A stretch of 64,000 nucleotides of DNA from Struthio camelus (taxonomy: Eukaryota; Chordata; Aves; Struthioniformes; Struthionidae), in the NCBI RefSeq assembly GCF_040807025.1, contig NC_090952.1, positions 4,046,001-4,110,000 of the forward strand. The letters are read 5' to 3'. The first letter of the stretch is position 1, and each line of letters starts with the position of its first letter. The notes beneath the pieces were generated by a model that was not told where the DNA came from, did no database searches, and worked only from the letters and a program-made list of their open reading frames with translations. The position numbers and the translations under genes are program-made. Shown piece after piece: positions 11,501-22,200 of this stretch.

Positions 11501-14500
11501 CACCTCTGAATTCATCCTGCAGTACTATGCAGATTTATCATCTCCAACTATCTACTCAGCTTACCAAGGCAGAGTGATTTTCTTTCCAAAGAATGGCTCC
11601 CTTCTCTTGCAAAAGCTACAAGAGAAAGACAGTGGGATCTACAAAGCCACAGTTGATCTGATGCAGGATAAAGCTAGGACAACTTTCCTTGAAGTTATCA
11701 GTAAGTCAAAAATGTTGAGAAGATGGTTTTCATGGACAAGGAGTCGACAGTCAGTATGACAGAAGAGTCCACATATAACGGACTAACCAGAATAGAGGAG
11801 GACTTTCTGGTTTCATCACTGCCTTGAAGGACACAGACTGGAGACCCTAAAAGAGTTGCTAGGAAATGCTAGAGGGTGTTTTGAGACTCAGTCAGGCTGT
11901 GAGCTGAATTTCCTTTTGGAGAAATAGGGGTGCATGATGCCTTCATCCCAGAGTGAATGAGATGGGGCAGGGGCACATTCTGGTCCAACTTGGGTTGTCC
12001 TCTTCTGCTCTATTTTTTATCTAATTGTTTCATCAAGAACAGGGAAGTGAATGTCATAAAAATCCCCTCAGAGAGGTTATTTCTGCTCAAGTTTGATAAG
12101 CAAAACAAATGTCACAGTAATCATTTGAGGAAGTTAGAAGCTACCCTGCCTCCCTGGGCCCTTAGAACTGGGACAGGAAGCTCCTCGGTAGGCAGTCACA
12201 GGCTGCGCTGCTGCCTTGCAGACCGCCATTCTAACCTCTTCAGGAACAGAGATCGTGAGGTTAGTCAGATTTACAGACACTCTTCACAGGAGGGTGCATC
12301 TTTTCACATAACCGTGGCTGATCATTAGCTCACCTGTGGCTCCCTGCTAACATGCATAGGAGTTCCCCAGGGTAACTACAGGTCTTGGGTGTCTGTAGAC
12401 CTCCTTCCTTCATACAAGCTTCACCTTTCTCTGTCTCTGAATTTACCTGAAAGATAAACAGAAATGAGAGCTCACCCTGTTTTGAATTGCCCTTTCATAG
12501 AGCTTAGCATCGCTATGTGAGCGTACTGCACGTAGGACATCCTGCCGAGGGAAGAAAGACCTAAGGAGCATTAAGTGGAAGTCCAGATGTAGTTAATAAC
12601 AGCCGTGACTGGTGCAGGTACCTAGGCATTAGATGAGTGAGTGAGTCAGCCCTCCTTTTGCACACAACAAGGGTATCCAGCGTGCAAGGCCTGCTTCACT
12701 TTGGCCCATGTGGAGTTTGACCACTATACATGCAGGCAGCTAGGCAGTACCACATTGTTTCTGTGACCCACCCTCTTCTTCCTAGCTATCACTTTCTGTG
12801 TGGGAGCAGCCCTTTCCTCCAGGAAACCCCAAGGCAGAGAGTTTCTGGAAAGTCCCTGTCATCATTTTTCAGCGCAACCCCAACTCGCAGCTCTTTCGAC
12901 TCTGTATCCCTGGGCCCAGAATGCCATGCTTGATCTCTGAGGGCCTGGGGTAGGTTGGCAGCAAGGACCAGGATGTTCGCTTTCCACTGTGAGCTTGGCT
13001 CATGTTGCCCTGCTTCTGCAATATCTTCTCTCCCTTCACACTTGGCTGGGACACTTAACCAGCCAGGGCATGAGCAGGAAAGGAAGGGCCTGCTGACTCC
13101 CCACAGGGCTGGGCACTTTTGCAGCTCAGTGAGGCCTAATTTTTGACCTCTAAGTTACAAAGAAATGCAATATAAAGGAAGCCTCATACGCCTGGGAGTA
13201 CTGCCACTCTGCCATCTGTTTTTCAGAGCCTGTGCCCCAGCCTGAGCTCCAGTGCAGTTCCAGCCTGGCAGGTTCACCCATTGAGTTACTCTGCGTGGTA
13301 CCAAAAGAGAGAGCGAATGCCATCTCCTGGAAGAAGGACGGACGTCCTCTCCCCCTAGAAAGGTGCTATCAGCTCTCTGAAAACATCACTGTGCTGCGGA
13401 TTAGGAAAGGGGAGAAGGTGGACTGCGGCTCCTACTCCTGCAACGTTAGCAATGTGATAAGCTGGAAGGAAGCAGTGCTGAACCTGAAGTTGGCAGGTTA
13501 GTGTTAACCTGAAGTTGGCAGGTTAGTGTTGCTAACTCGCAGTTGGCTGATGCATTAAATGTCAGCTAGCTTGCGCCCATGACTCCGCCAGTGATCTCTG
13601 ATTTGCTTTGTGTATTTGCATGCCACACCAGACGTGGTCTCCCCTCTCCCTTTCCGGGCAGCAAGTTTTGGCTGCCAACGCTTTGTCTCTGAGAGGCTGC
13701 CCTGCCCCAGCAGGGTGCGACTGTCACTCATGGACATTCCCAAGCAAGGAAGGCCCAGGACTCTTCCCACAGGTTTCCCAGCATTTTGCAGTTTCCTGGG
13801 ACACCCATACCCTGGGTGTTTCTGAGCCATCCTCAGCAGTAGGATTTCATTCTTCCCTTCATTGCAGGTCTCTCGCCTCCTCTACGCCACGCTCAGAGAA
13901 TGACTGCTGTTGCACTGATGTTTGCTGCAGGCTCTGCGATAGGCTTCATTGTCCTGTGCTGTCAGACAGAGAAGCAAGGATTTGGTAAGTGTCAGACCTG
14001 GGCCCTGGTATGCAGGGTGACACCTGAGTTCCCCAAATTAAACCCTTTTCTCTCTGCGGAGGAACAGGACAGATGATGGCAGAAAGCCTTAGCCAAACCT
14101 TCTCTCCGGTCTTCCAACTTCAGTCTGTGATGCTTCAGTAGCATGAAGAAAGGGGCTCAGTTCATGCATTCCTTCTTATGTTTCTGTAGCTTGCAAAGGA
14201 AATAAAAATTCCTAGACATAGCTCACCCCAAACGGCTTTTTGGAAAGTGGAGCCACTCAAAAATACCACATAACCAAATGTACAGATCCTTCCTCTCCTG
14301 TCCCTTGGACATTCTTAGGAAGAAGTAAAAAGTACAGGACTTGGAGATTATCAAACATGGGAAGAGCCTTCTCACTAGAGGGTACTTAGAGCTGACTAAA
14401 GAGCATGTACTGTGCTGAAGAGCGCTGGTTTCAGTGACCAAGCACACTGGTCATGACTTGACATACTGCTGTAGATCCGTATCCCAAGAAACTCACAGGT

Positions 14501-17500
14501 TAAAATGGGTACTTCAGTAACAACAAGTTACTTAACAGCGACTGGTAACAACAAGTCTCTTAGTCAAGAGAAAACAAACTTAAAGACATAGCCAACAGCA
14601 AGTCCTCCCCCACACATTTTTTGAAACCTGCTAATACACTCTTATACCCACCAAGAATAGTCTCAAGAATAGCACAGACCATCTGGAGAACAGAGGAGAG
14701 TCCTCCAACTGGCAAGAATGTTGTCCCATGTGTATTTGTCTCTTAATATTACACTGTTGACATTTGAAGGTTGTAGTGTTAGTTCTTGCCTTCGGGGTAG
14801 TCTCTTCGGAGGAGTTTGCCATGCCTGGTGTATGTGACAAGAACTTGTACCACAATGAAATGAGTCTCCATCATCCATCACTTGTCAGGTCATTATAGAA
14901 AGCAAAAACTGGGCAGATGTGTTGTAAAGGTGTGTTTGACCTGCTGAAAAGTAGCTCTGCAGAGAAGGACCTGGGAGTCCTGGTGGACAAGTTAAACATG
15001 AGCCAGCAGTGTGCCCTTGTGGCCAAGAAGACCCATGGGATCCTGGGGTGCATTAGGCAGAGTGTTGCCAGCAGGTCGAGGGAGGTGATCCTGCCCCTCT
15101 CCTCAGCCCTGGGGAGGCCTCACCTGGGGTACTGTGTCCAGTTCTGGGCTCCCCAGTACAAGAGAGACATGGTACTCCTGGAGAGAGTCCAGCAGAGGGC
15201 TACCAAGATGATTAGAGGGCTGGAGCACCTCTCCTAGGAAGAAAGACTGCAAGAGCTGGGCCTGTTCAGCCTGGAGAAGAGAAGGCTGAGAGGCGATCTC
15301 ATCAACGTGTACAAGTATCTGAAGGGGGAGTGCCAAGAGGATGGGGCCAGTCTCTTCTCCGTGGTGCCCAGCAACAGGACAAGAGGCAATGGGCAGAAAC
15401 TGAACCACAGGAAGTTCCACCTAAACCTGAGGAAAAACTTCTTGACTGTGAGGGTGACAGAGCATTGGAACCAGGTTGCCCAGAGAGGTTGGGCAGTCTC
15501 CTTCGCTGGAGATATTCAAACCCGGTCTGGACGTGATCCTGGGAAATATGCTCTAGAGGACCCTGCTTGAGCAGGGAGGTTGGACTAGATGATCTCCAGA
15601 GGTCCCTTCCAACCTAAACGATTCTGTGAAAGTCTGTCTAAAGAGATGGAATTGATGTCTGATTCAGAATGGAACAATCCCAAATCTGGCTGATTTCTCA
15701 TGGCTTCTTTGAAATCAAACAAAGCATCCTAAAGTTCCCCAGGTTTTCTCTTCTTTTTTTTTATACCTCATAAGAATTAAGTTCTGCACAAAGAAAATAT
15801 GTGCTTTGCGTTCACCTTCCCTTTGCAGGCGGTACCATTCCTGCTACTTGTGTGCTACTGATCTTTCACTAGGGTGCATTTTCCTTTTTCCTAGGAAAGG
15901 AAGTGGGGAGATGGATGACTGTGGCCATGCAAGGACTGGTGTGCATCTCCTCTCTTCTCCTGCTTGCCACCTCTATCGTCTGGATGCAGCAAGAAGGTAG
16001 GATCTCACTGTGACTCATTCACTTAATCTGATTTGGGTTTTAGTGCTTTGCTTTCTCTTCTTTGTTTTCAAGGTAGCATCTTTGATCTAGTGATATTTGA
16101 TTTAGAGAAACTGAAGTTAAGAGTTCACTGCTCTGTCTCCAGACTCCTCTCTCTCTCTGCTGTTGCACTGATGTTTGCTGCAGGCTCTGCGATAGGTTTC
16201 ATTGTCCTGTGCTGTCAGACAGAGAAGCAAGGATTTGGTAAGTGTCAGACCTGGGCCCTGGTATGCAGGGTGACACCTGAGTTCCCCAAATTAAACCCTT
16301 TTCTCTCTGCGGAGGAACAGGACAGATGATGGCAGAAAGCCTTAGCCAAACCTTCTCTCCGGTCTTCCAACTTCAGTCTGTGATGCTTCAGTAGCATGAA
16401 GAAAGGGGCTCAGTTCATGCATTCCTTCTTATGTTTTCCTCTTTTAAAACCTGGGTGCTACCATGGTCTTCTTGCACTCTTCAAGTACCACTATCCCTTC
16501 TCCAGGACTTCTCAGAGATGAAAACTGGCTTTGAAACCACTTCCACCAGTCCTTTAGGGACCTTGGATGAATAACACGTAGCCCAGCTGTTCTAAAACTA
16601 GCCAGCATATCCAAGTACTCCTTAGCCAGTTCTTCCCTCTTCTAGGCTGAGGCCTAGGGTAGCTGTCATGCCATGGGTGCTCATTTACTAACAAAAAGCT
16701 GCAAACAGATGTTAAGACAAACAAGAAAAAAAAACTCTGAAACATGTGGGTCATCTCCTTGTTCTGCTGTATTGCACCAGGCAACAGATCCTGCACTAAA
16801 GGCACAGTGGTTCCTTGCAAGATCCTTGAGAAGCAAAGTTTCCCCATCCTTTTCTCAGACCACTGCCTCAGCCACAAAAAGCATTTCAATCTTAAATTCT
16901 GGTTTAATTCTGCCTCCCACAGGTCCTTCTGCTGCCTTCATATTGCTCGGACTTTTCCTCTTTGCTACGATAATAGCTCTCCTCATCACAGCAACACTAG
17001 TGCACAGACCAGCAGCTCTCAACCATTTCAAGACCAAAACATGTGAGTTGCTGTTTATGATCTAAATCACTGACAGAAAAGGCTTGTTAAGAGTCTAAGA
17101 GTAAACTCTTCAGTTTTTCACTGCCAGGAAAGACCTGGCGCACATCTAATGGTGCACATCTGGAGACTTTGGCCATGGCTTGCTTGCTTGCCCACCAAAG
17201 CTCATCTCTACATGTGAGCCTGTATCCCTTATGTGTTTCCGTCTCATTTCTCAGTAGTTTTCCCCTCTTCTAGGGCACCATGTCATCCAGGTCACTGCAG
17301 GCCCCACAGCAGCGATTGTCCTCATGCTGTTCGCTAACCTCCTGCTCCACAATATCCAACAGCTACATGGTAAGGGGTGAGCCAGGTTTCTACCGCTTCT
17401 TCCCTTGCTCGTCTTTGTTGTGGGAGCAGTGGGATACCTGGGAGGGATTGGCAGGCGTGAGCCTCACGTCATGGCTTCACCCAAGCCAGAGAGAGTCCTT

Positions 17501-19238
17501 AGGTAGCTTTGCACAGTTGGCCCTGCAAGAAGGCAAATCTAAGGCTTGTTGTAGTTAACCTAGTCTTTGGTGGTGGTGGCTCAGGGATTCCCCTCTCTGT
17601 TTCATAGGAAGGCTCTGGATTAAATTCAGGTCACAAGCATTCAAGAGGGATGTTGGCCAAAGGGCCAAACACTGACCAGTTCTCACTTTCTCTTCTGCAG
17701 AGCGAGGCTGTTCGAAGCCTGTTGATCTGACAGCCAGCTTCATCCTTGCTGCTGCAGTAACCCTGTTTACGCTGCTGGCCTTCCTATGGTGTAAGTAGCC
17801 CCGTGGTTTTCTTCCAGGGATTGTGTGATCATAATTAACTGCTCTTGGCCACTTGGACCCTTACTCTCAGCTGTCATCCCTCCCCTGCTCCAGCCATTCT
17901 GGCAGTGATCAGAGCCTGGCAGTGGATCTTGCAGAAAGATGCTTTTAGTTTAAAAAAAAAAAAAAAAAAAAAAGCTAGATTTTTTTAATAGGCCCTTGAC
18001 CCTTCAGAGAGTGACTAAAGCAGCTGCAGACCCAGCGCTGATGGCAGTTTGATGTCCAGCCTTTTAGGAAAGGCACAGTAGGGTGCGGGTCTCTATCTGC
18101 CAGTCCTTGCCAACAACTTTGCTTTGCCCATGGATGCGCAAGTAGGAGTTTCCGGAACCTGAGTTACTTCTCCAGAACACCCTGCTGTTGCTTTCCCTGG
18201 CGATAGCAATACTCCGTTCCAAAAACCTCAGCTACAGCAGGGTTTGAAAGAACTGTTCTGACCTGGCAAGGATGTGTTTGGGAATGTGTAATGACTCATC
18301 AGGGAGCTGACCAGTTGTCCCAAGAAAAACTGGCTCTTGCAGATTAAGTTCGTTCAACTCATTTTCTGAGCCTCCAGCTCTGGGGTGGGAGGGAAGAGAT
18401 CAAGAAGGCTTTTCTACGTCTCACATGTTTCTTCAGTTGTTCTTTGGAAGTTTCTGGTTTCTGTAGCCTTCCCACAAGAACCCCCTTGTTTGCATGAATA
18501 GCAGTTGCATTTGTCTTCCCCTGCACAGGCTATGTGGTGTCTCAGTCTTAGGGGCCATCCTAGTCCTTTCAGAAGGCCCCTTTCTGCTCTTCTGCTCACT
18601 CGGGAGTTCTATGGCAGCGCCTGCCTTGCTACCCGCCTGAGGAGTAACATGCACCTTGAATGCACCTTCAGGCTTTTGGGCTTTGTGGAAGTGCTGGCTT
18701 AGCTCTTGGGATCACCTTTAGCTTCTCAGGGGAAGGAAGGCCCTCTAGAAGATTGAGAGGAGAGTATGATACTTCCACAGAGAGCATTTCTGTGCATTTC
18801 AGAGCCTAAAATATAGGAAACATTGCACAGATTCAGTAAACCCAAAAGGAGCCAGTTTAGAGCCATGTAACAAGTTGAGGCAGCTTGCAAGTGAGGAGGG
18901 TGTCTGTAGACAGAAGTCCATTCTCCCTGCTTCATTCTTGCTCTCCTCTCTGCTGTCCCTCCCAAACAAGGATCTCCTGGTTTTGGAAACAGAGGGGCTT
19001 AGCCGAAGTGAAAGGCTGCAATTTCCATTTCTCTCTGCAGCCAGATTTCTTTTAGAGGTGCTCACAGAGTGTGAGGTGCTGGCTAAAATGCCTGAGTGTT
19101 GTTGGAAATCTAAGTGGCAAGAGTTATTTGGCCTCTCCTTCCTTTGCAGATGACAAGAATAAAAAGAACAAGAAGATACTCCAGGACACCCAGGAGAAAA
19201 CACGTGGCACGACTACCTCGGTAACTCACCGCTATTAA
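8536..19238 (+). CDS. Two-Ig (CD2/SLAM/HEPACAM-like) cell-surface protein with five membrane-spanning exons; nine-exon model
   Basis: Joined coding exons: 8536-8563, 11359-11700, 13227-13496, 13868-13984, 15895-15996, 16923-17042, 17274-17369, 17701-17790 and 19150-19238. Together they give 1,254 nt, or 417 aa plus stop. All introns are GT-AG and all eight junctions are phase 1, so the frame stays open from ATG to TAA. Predicted order: signal peptide about 1-21, V-like Ig domain 22-123, C2 Ig domain 124-213, five hydrophobic segments (exons ending at residues 252, 286, 326, 358, 388), then a lysine-rich tail 389-417. A V domain without the canonical disulfide followed by a C2 domain is typical of the CD2/SLAM group and HEPACAM, which act in cell adhesion and immune-cell signalling. 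Those families are single-pass or GPI-anchored, so the five-pass region is unexpected. CD47 (IgV plus five passes) is the closest analogy, with no sequence likeness that I can see. The function is unknown. A paralogue-like gene converges from the other strand. Confidence 0.75.
9054..9510 (+). mobile_element. Old, diverged CR1 LINE fragment in intron 1
   Basis: The phrases 'ttgaaaaggctgggactctt', 'agtttggagaagag' and a later 'ctgcaggaggctgtggaggc' follow the order of the CR1 3' region, but with many changes and no intact 3' tail. It is clearly older than the other CR1 copies here. Confidence 0.6.
11257..11277 (+). repeat. A21 tract
   Basis: Uninterrupted adenine run 80 bp upstream of the V-domain exon acceptor. 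It creates spurious Lys-rich frames. Confidence 0.95.
11359..11700 (+). CDS. Exon 2: V-like Ig domain of the five-pass Ig gene
   Basis: Acceptor 'ctctccag', donor 'gtaagt', 342 nt, phase 1-1. The domain shows a C-strand Trp (TEWEY), ILQYY, a GRV strand, NGSLLLQKL and the DSGIY motif of the E-F region. It contains no cysteine at all, so the B-F disulfide is missing, as in CD2/SLAM/HEPACAM N-terminal domains. N-glycosylation sequons are NLT, NNS, NST and NGS. The first residues complete the signal peptide. Confidence 0.8.
13227..13496 (+). CDS. Exon 3: C2-type Ig domain of the five-pass Ig gene
   Basis: Acceptor 'gtttttcag', 270 nt, phase 1-1, exactly the length of the C2 exon in the minus-strand relative. 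It has LLCVVP (B-strand Cys), ISWKKDG (Trp) and a YSCNVSN F strand, although the usual D-x-G-x-Y reads DCGSY. Five cysteines are present in total, which would allow the extra disulfide seen in membrane-proximal domains of CD2/SLAM proteins. Sequons are NIT and NVS. The donor 'gttagt' lies inside a 25-bp tandem duplication. Confidence 0.82.
13481..13530 (+). repeat. 25-bp tandem duplication across the exon 3 splice donor
   Basis: Two identical 25-bp units (13481-13505 and 13506-13530) each contain the end of exon 3 and a 'ggcag|gttagt' donor. The first donor keeps the frame. Use of the second reads straight into GGT-TAG, a stop immediately after the C2 domain. Confidence 0.95.
13868..13984 (+). 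CDS. Exon 4: first transmembrane segment of the five-pass Ig gene
   Basis: Acceptor 'ttcattgcag', donor 'gtaagt', 117 nt, phase 1-1. A short juxtamembrane stretch ([10 protein letters not shown]) is followed by a hydrophobic run from MTAVALMF to FIVLCC and a polar loop QTEKQGFG. The 3' part of the exon and its donor are copied almost perfectly 2,253 bp downstream. Confidence 0.7.
13904..14183 (+). repeat. 280-bp segmental duplication, copy 1 (contains most of TM exon 4 and its donor)
   Basis: This segment matches 16157-16436 base for base without indels. I found one difference (ggcttc versus ggtttc). It includes exon 4 from the GCT codon onward, the donor and about 200 bp of intron. Confidence 0.93.
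14926..15633 (+). mobile_element. CR1 LINE 3' fragment in the intron between TM exons 4 and 5
   Basis: About 700 bp of CR1 3' sequence: a frame for the end of the reverse-transcriptase protein ([49 protein letters not shown]), ending in the avian CR1 3' segment with 'gatgatctccagaggtccct'. It is 5'-truncated and has in-frame stops. It sits inside the interval between the two 280-bp duplicate copies. Confidence 0.93.
15895..15996 (+). CDS. Exon 5: second transmembrane segment of the five-pass Ig gene
   Basis: Acceptor 'ctttttcctag', donor 'gtagga', 102 nt, phase 1-1. It encodes KEVGRW followed by about 23 hydrophobic residues ([13 protein letters not shown]...SIVW) and a short polar end (MQQE). 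A CR1 copy occupies the intron just upstream. Confidence 0.65.
16157..16436 (+). repeat. 280-bp segmental duplication, copy 2, with a possible extra exon
   Basis: This is the second copy, located between exons 5 and 6. The original exon 4 acceptor was not copied. The nearest upstream AG (16142) is out of phase. An internal 'tgctgcag' acceptor would give a 54-nt, phase 1-1 mini-exon (16184-16237) encoding half a membrane helix. It is probably a dead exon copy, but splicing could include it without a frameshift. Confidence 0.85.
16923..17042 (+). CDS. Exon 6: third transmembrane segment of the five-pass Ig gene
   Basis: Acceptor 'tgcctcccacag', donor 'gtgagt', 120 nt, phase 1-1. It begins [14 protein letters not shown], continues with a strongly hydrophobic stretch to ITATLV, and ends in a basic loop ([13 protein letters not shown]), consistent with a cytosolic loop after pass 3. 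Confidence 0.65.
17274..17369 (+). CDS. Exon 7: fourth transmembrane segment of the five-pass Ig gene
   Basis: Acceptor 'ccctcttctag', donor 'gtaagg', 96 nt, phase 1-1. The translation [19 protein letters not shown] and [12 protein letters not shown] has a moderate hydrophobic core of about 18 residues. This is the weakest of the five membrane segments. Confidence 0.6.
17701..17790 (+). CDS. Exon 8: fifth transmembrane segment of the five-pass Ig gene
   Basis: Acceptor 'tctcttctgcag', donor 'gtaagt', 90 nt, phase 1-1. A short extracellular loop ([10 protein letters not shown]) leads into a clear membrane helix ([20 protein letters not shown]). If all five exons are used, the C-terminus is cytosolic. 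Confidence 0.65.
17952..17973 (+). repeat. A22 tract
   Basis: Uninterrupted adenine run in the last intron of the five-pass Ig gene. Confidence 0.95.
19150..19238 (+). CDS. Exon 9: cytoplasmic tail and stop of the five-pass Ig gene
   Basis: Acceptor 'ccttcctttgcag' in the correct phase. It encodes a Lys/Asn-rich start (YDKNKKNKK) and a Thr/Ser-rich end (TTTSVTHRY), then TAA. There is no SLAM-type TxYxxV switch motif. The poly(A) site is not identified; an AATAAA on this strand lies at 22033, which would imply a long 3' UTR. Confidence 0.65.
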
Positions 19239-22200
19239 CTGGCGATTTTGAATTTCTTCTTTCCTAGCTATTGCAAATCTGTTTTACTTAATTTACGTTA
19301 AACTCTTGATTAATGTGGGGCTGCCACAAGCTCCGATTTACAGTTTTAAAAAACTGGTTGATCTCCTCTAGCAGTTTTTGCCGGAAATATTCGCAAGGAA
19401 GTGTCCATCTGCCTTCCCAGTGAATGCTATAGGCTTTGTCCTCATTTTGGCAGCTTTGGGGGAGGGCAAAACTGGCCCGATGGTGACCAGAGGCAGTAGT
19501 TCCGCCCAGTCCTATGGGCCCTACGGGTTCAAGCGTGCCACTTTGATGCTGCTGCGTGCTAAGGAGCTTTCCTGGGTTTTGCTGCTCAGTGGACAACACT
19601 GCTTCTTCTCCTGAGCCCTGCAGTTTCAGGTGCCTGTACTGGCACTGCGGACATGTGCTCGGCTGCCCTTTTGGGCAGGTGCCTGGAGGAAGGTGTTAGT
19701 GTCCTGAGTACGCCGCCGCTTCTCAGGGTTGCCCTACCCTGAGGGAGGAACTGCCCTGTTAATTTGTTTTTTAGATAAGAGTGAGATAAGGCTAGGGGGA
19801 CTAAAAACACCTTGCTCTTCTACCACACCCAACCCAGAAACAGCTACTACACATAGTTACAAGAAAGACATGAAAGAAAACTACAGGTCCCTTGACTGTA
19901 AGCGTGGCTCTAAACGATCACACCTCCATTCCTACTTCATGTTCTCCCTCTTCCTCCCATCTCTGTCCTGGAGACGCCTCCCCTCCCTCCCACCGCAGCC
20001 TTGCCAGCACTCAGGCCCTCTGCGCCTGAGGCCAACTTGCCGCCAATGCACCTTAGTGTTACAAGCTGCCTCCTTTCTCTGGAGATGCAAGAAGGCTTTG
20101 GGAGATTAGGGGACTCCTCCTTACCTGGTTCAGTTGTCCTCCCACTGCTTACTCAGTGTGCGAAGTCGAAGCGTGAGGCATCTCCAGCAGCTGATCCTTA
20201 GGCTGGGTATCAGCCTGGAGAGCGATGCCAGCATCCCGGCATTTCTGCAGCGCTCATGCACACACAGCCTGGGCCCTTCTCCCCCTCTGGTAGGTGGTCA
20301 CATTGTGCAGGGATTTACTGTCCCTGTCCAGGCCAACATCTGGGGATGATTTGAGGGACTGAGACATTTGAGATGAGAGTAACAGCTCTGTGTGCCCGGG
20401 GGTATTAGCCCCTGGGCAGGGACAGCCAGCCACAGGTTGCTGCCTGCCTCACAGGCACGTGGGTTGCTATTTGGTGCTTTACAGACTGACTTTAAAGCTC
20501 CTGGTTGTTACTCAGACTCAGAATCCCTTTTATACCTCCAGAGGACGTGGCAGCATGTGCGTACGGCCAGATGAGCAAGCGCTTGTCAAGGCAACTCCCT
20601 GACCAAGCATCTTGCTACCCGCTAGTCGCCAGGAACTGGCTGGCTGGCCACATCCCCTGTAGCAGGGCTGGACGCCTCCACGGATGAAGCCGGAGCCATC
20701 GCAGGGTGTGCACGCAGGATACAGTCCCGGGTGTTTTTTAGCAGGTGCAGGAAGAACTCCAAGGACAAAATCAGGAAGAGGAGTAAGGAGTCATTCCTCT
20801 GACAACCGGAAAGCTCTGCTCACACACCACGGGCAGCAGGAAGGAGCCCCATGGAGCCAGAAAAATGCCATTTATAACAAGGCAATAGTAAGCTCCAGTT
20901 GTACCCCAGCACTAGCTGGGCAATGCTTTTGGCATAAACACTTGGTAAAACGTTACCACCCTGCTCTCCTCACTTTAGCTCCAGGTGACACCTCCTACTT
21001 TTCCTACCACCGCGCTCCGGGGCCTCCACTACAGCAAAAGCGATTTACCCTTTTGCTGCCAGCAAAATACCTGCTTGGTATTTATTACGATATGAAGCAA
21101 CGAGGTACCACGTTCCTCAACCGCTGGCCGAGCCACCCTCCCTGTGCTTTTGTTCCTGAAGCTTTAACTTTGCCCTGTTTCAGCCTCAGCAGAGCTCTGC
21201 CCAGCTCCGCGCATGGGGCGATCTCCGTGTCGCTGCATGCGTGCCCTGCCGCTTTCCAGGCTGCTCCCCTTTTGTGCCTGTGATGAACGCACCTCCCTCT
21301 TTGAAGTAAAGCAATGAGTCAGGCTGTTAATTCTCGGGGGCAGGTGCCCTCGCCACCCTTGCTGCCACGTCCTCGTGCTGCCCCGGGATTTGTGCCTTCT
21401 GCAGGGCAAACCTCCAGCACGGCGCAGCCAGGCCAGCGCTCCCCTGGCAGCGGGCAGGGCTCAGGTCTTTTCACCAGCCCGATGAAGCCCTCCCCTCTAG
21501 GCTGCGTTGCCCTCAGTTTTGCGCGACGAGCTGCCCCCTGCCATACTGCCTTCCCCGGAAAACTTAGTCCCGTCCCTCGTGCACATGTCGTACCCCTGCT
21601 CCTTTCCTTTCTCAGTTGCTCACCAGCTCCTCCACGCCACGCTCCACACTTGTTGCTTTGGGAAGAATAACTAGCCTTTGGGATGGATGACTAGGAGAGA
21701 CAGCTCCGTCGCAGTCTGTGTGTGCCTTATGGGCTCTCCAGGGTGGGGGGAGAGGGTGCGTATTTTAAAGCATCCCTGAACTAGACTGGCCTTAGACAAT
21801 TCCCCATCCAAGCGACTCTTAATTGACCTCGCATTCATGATGTGGCCTTCAGTTGTTGTGGTCCTTTCCCGGTTTCGGGATTTTAGCCAGAGTTGGAGTA
21901 TGTTCTGTCAAGGTCCTCTCTTCTTTTTTTTTTCCCCTTTTTATGGGAGGTCCACTGTGAAAAGCGTTTGTCTACAAAAACCTGAGAAATAACCTTATAC
22001 TGCTCTTTTCCTCTCTCTGTTACAGCTGCTCTAATAAACATGTTTTCTTTGGGTACTTCCATTTGTGTCCCCATCCTGCTTCGCAACGCGAAAGAGAGCG
22101 CAATCCCGTTCACCACCTGGATTTACGCCCCGCTCCGGGGCTGGTTCCTGCCGTGGCCAGCTTGACCAGCTTTCACCAGGGCTAGTCACGTGTCAGACCT

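Noticed and set aside
11040-11758. 239-codon frame starting upstream of the V-domain exon
   Set aside because: It runs through an A21 tract and a clear splice acceptor at 11358. Only 11359-11700 is exon; the upstream part is intron.
16033-16329. 98-codon frame covering duplicate copy 2
   Set aside because: The upstream part is unrelated intron and the copied helix has lost its acceptor. Kept only as a possible 54-nt mini-exon.
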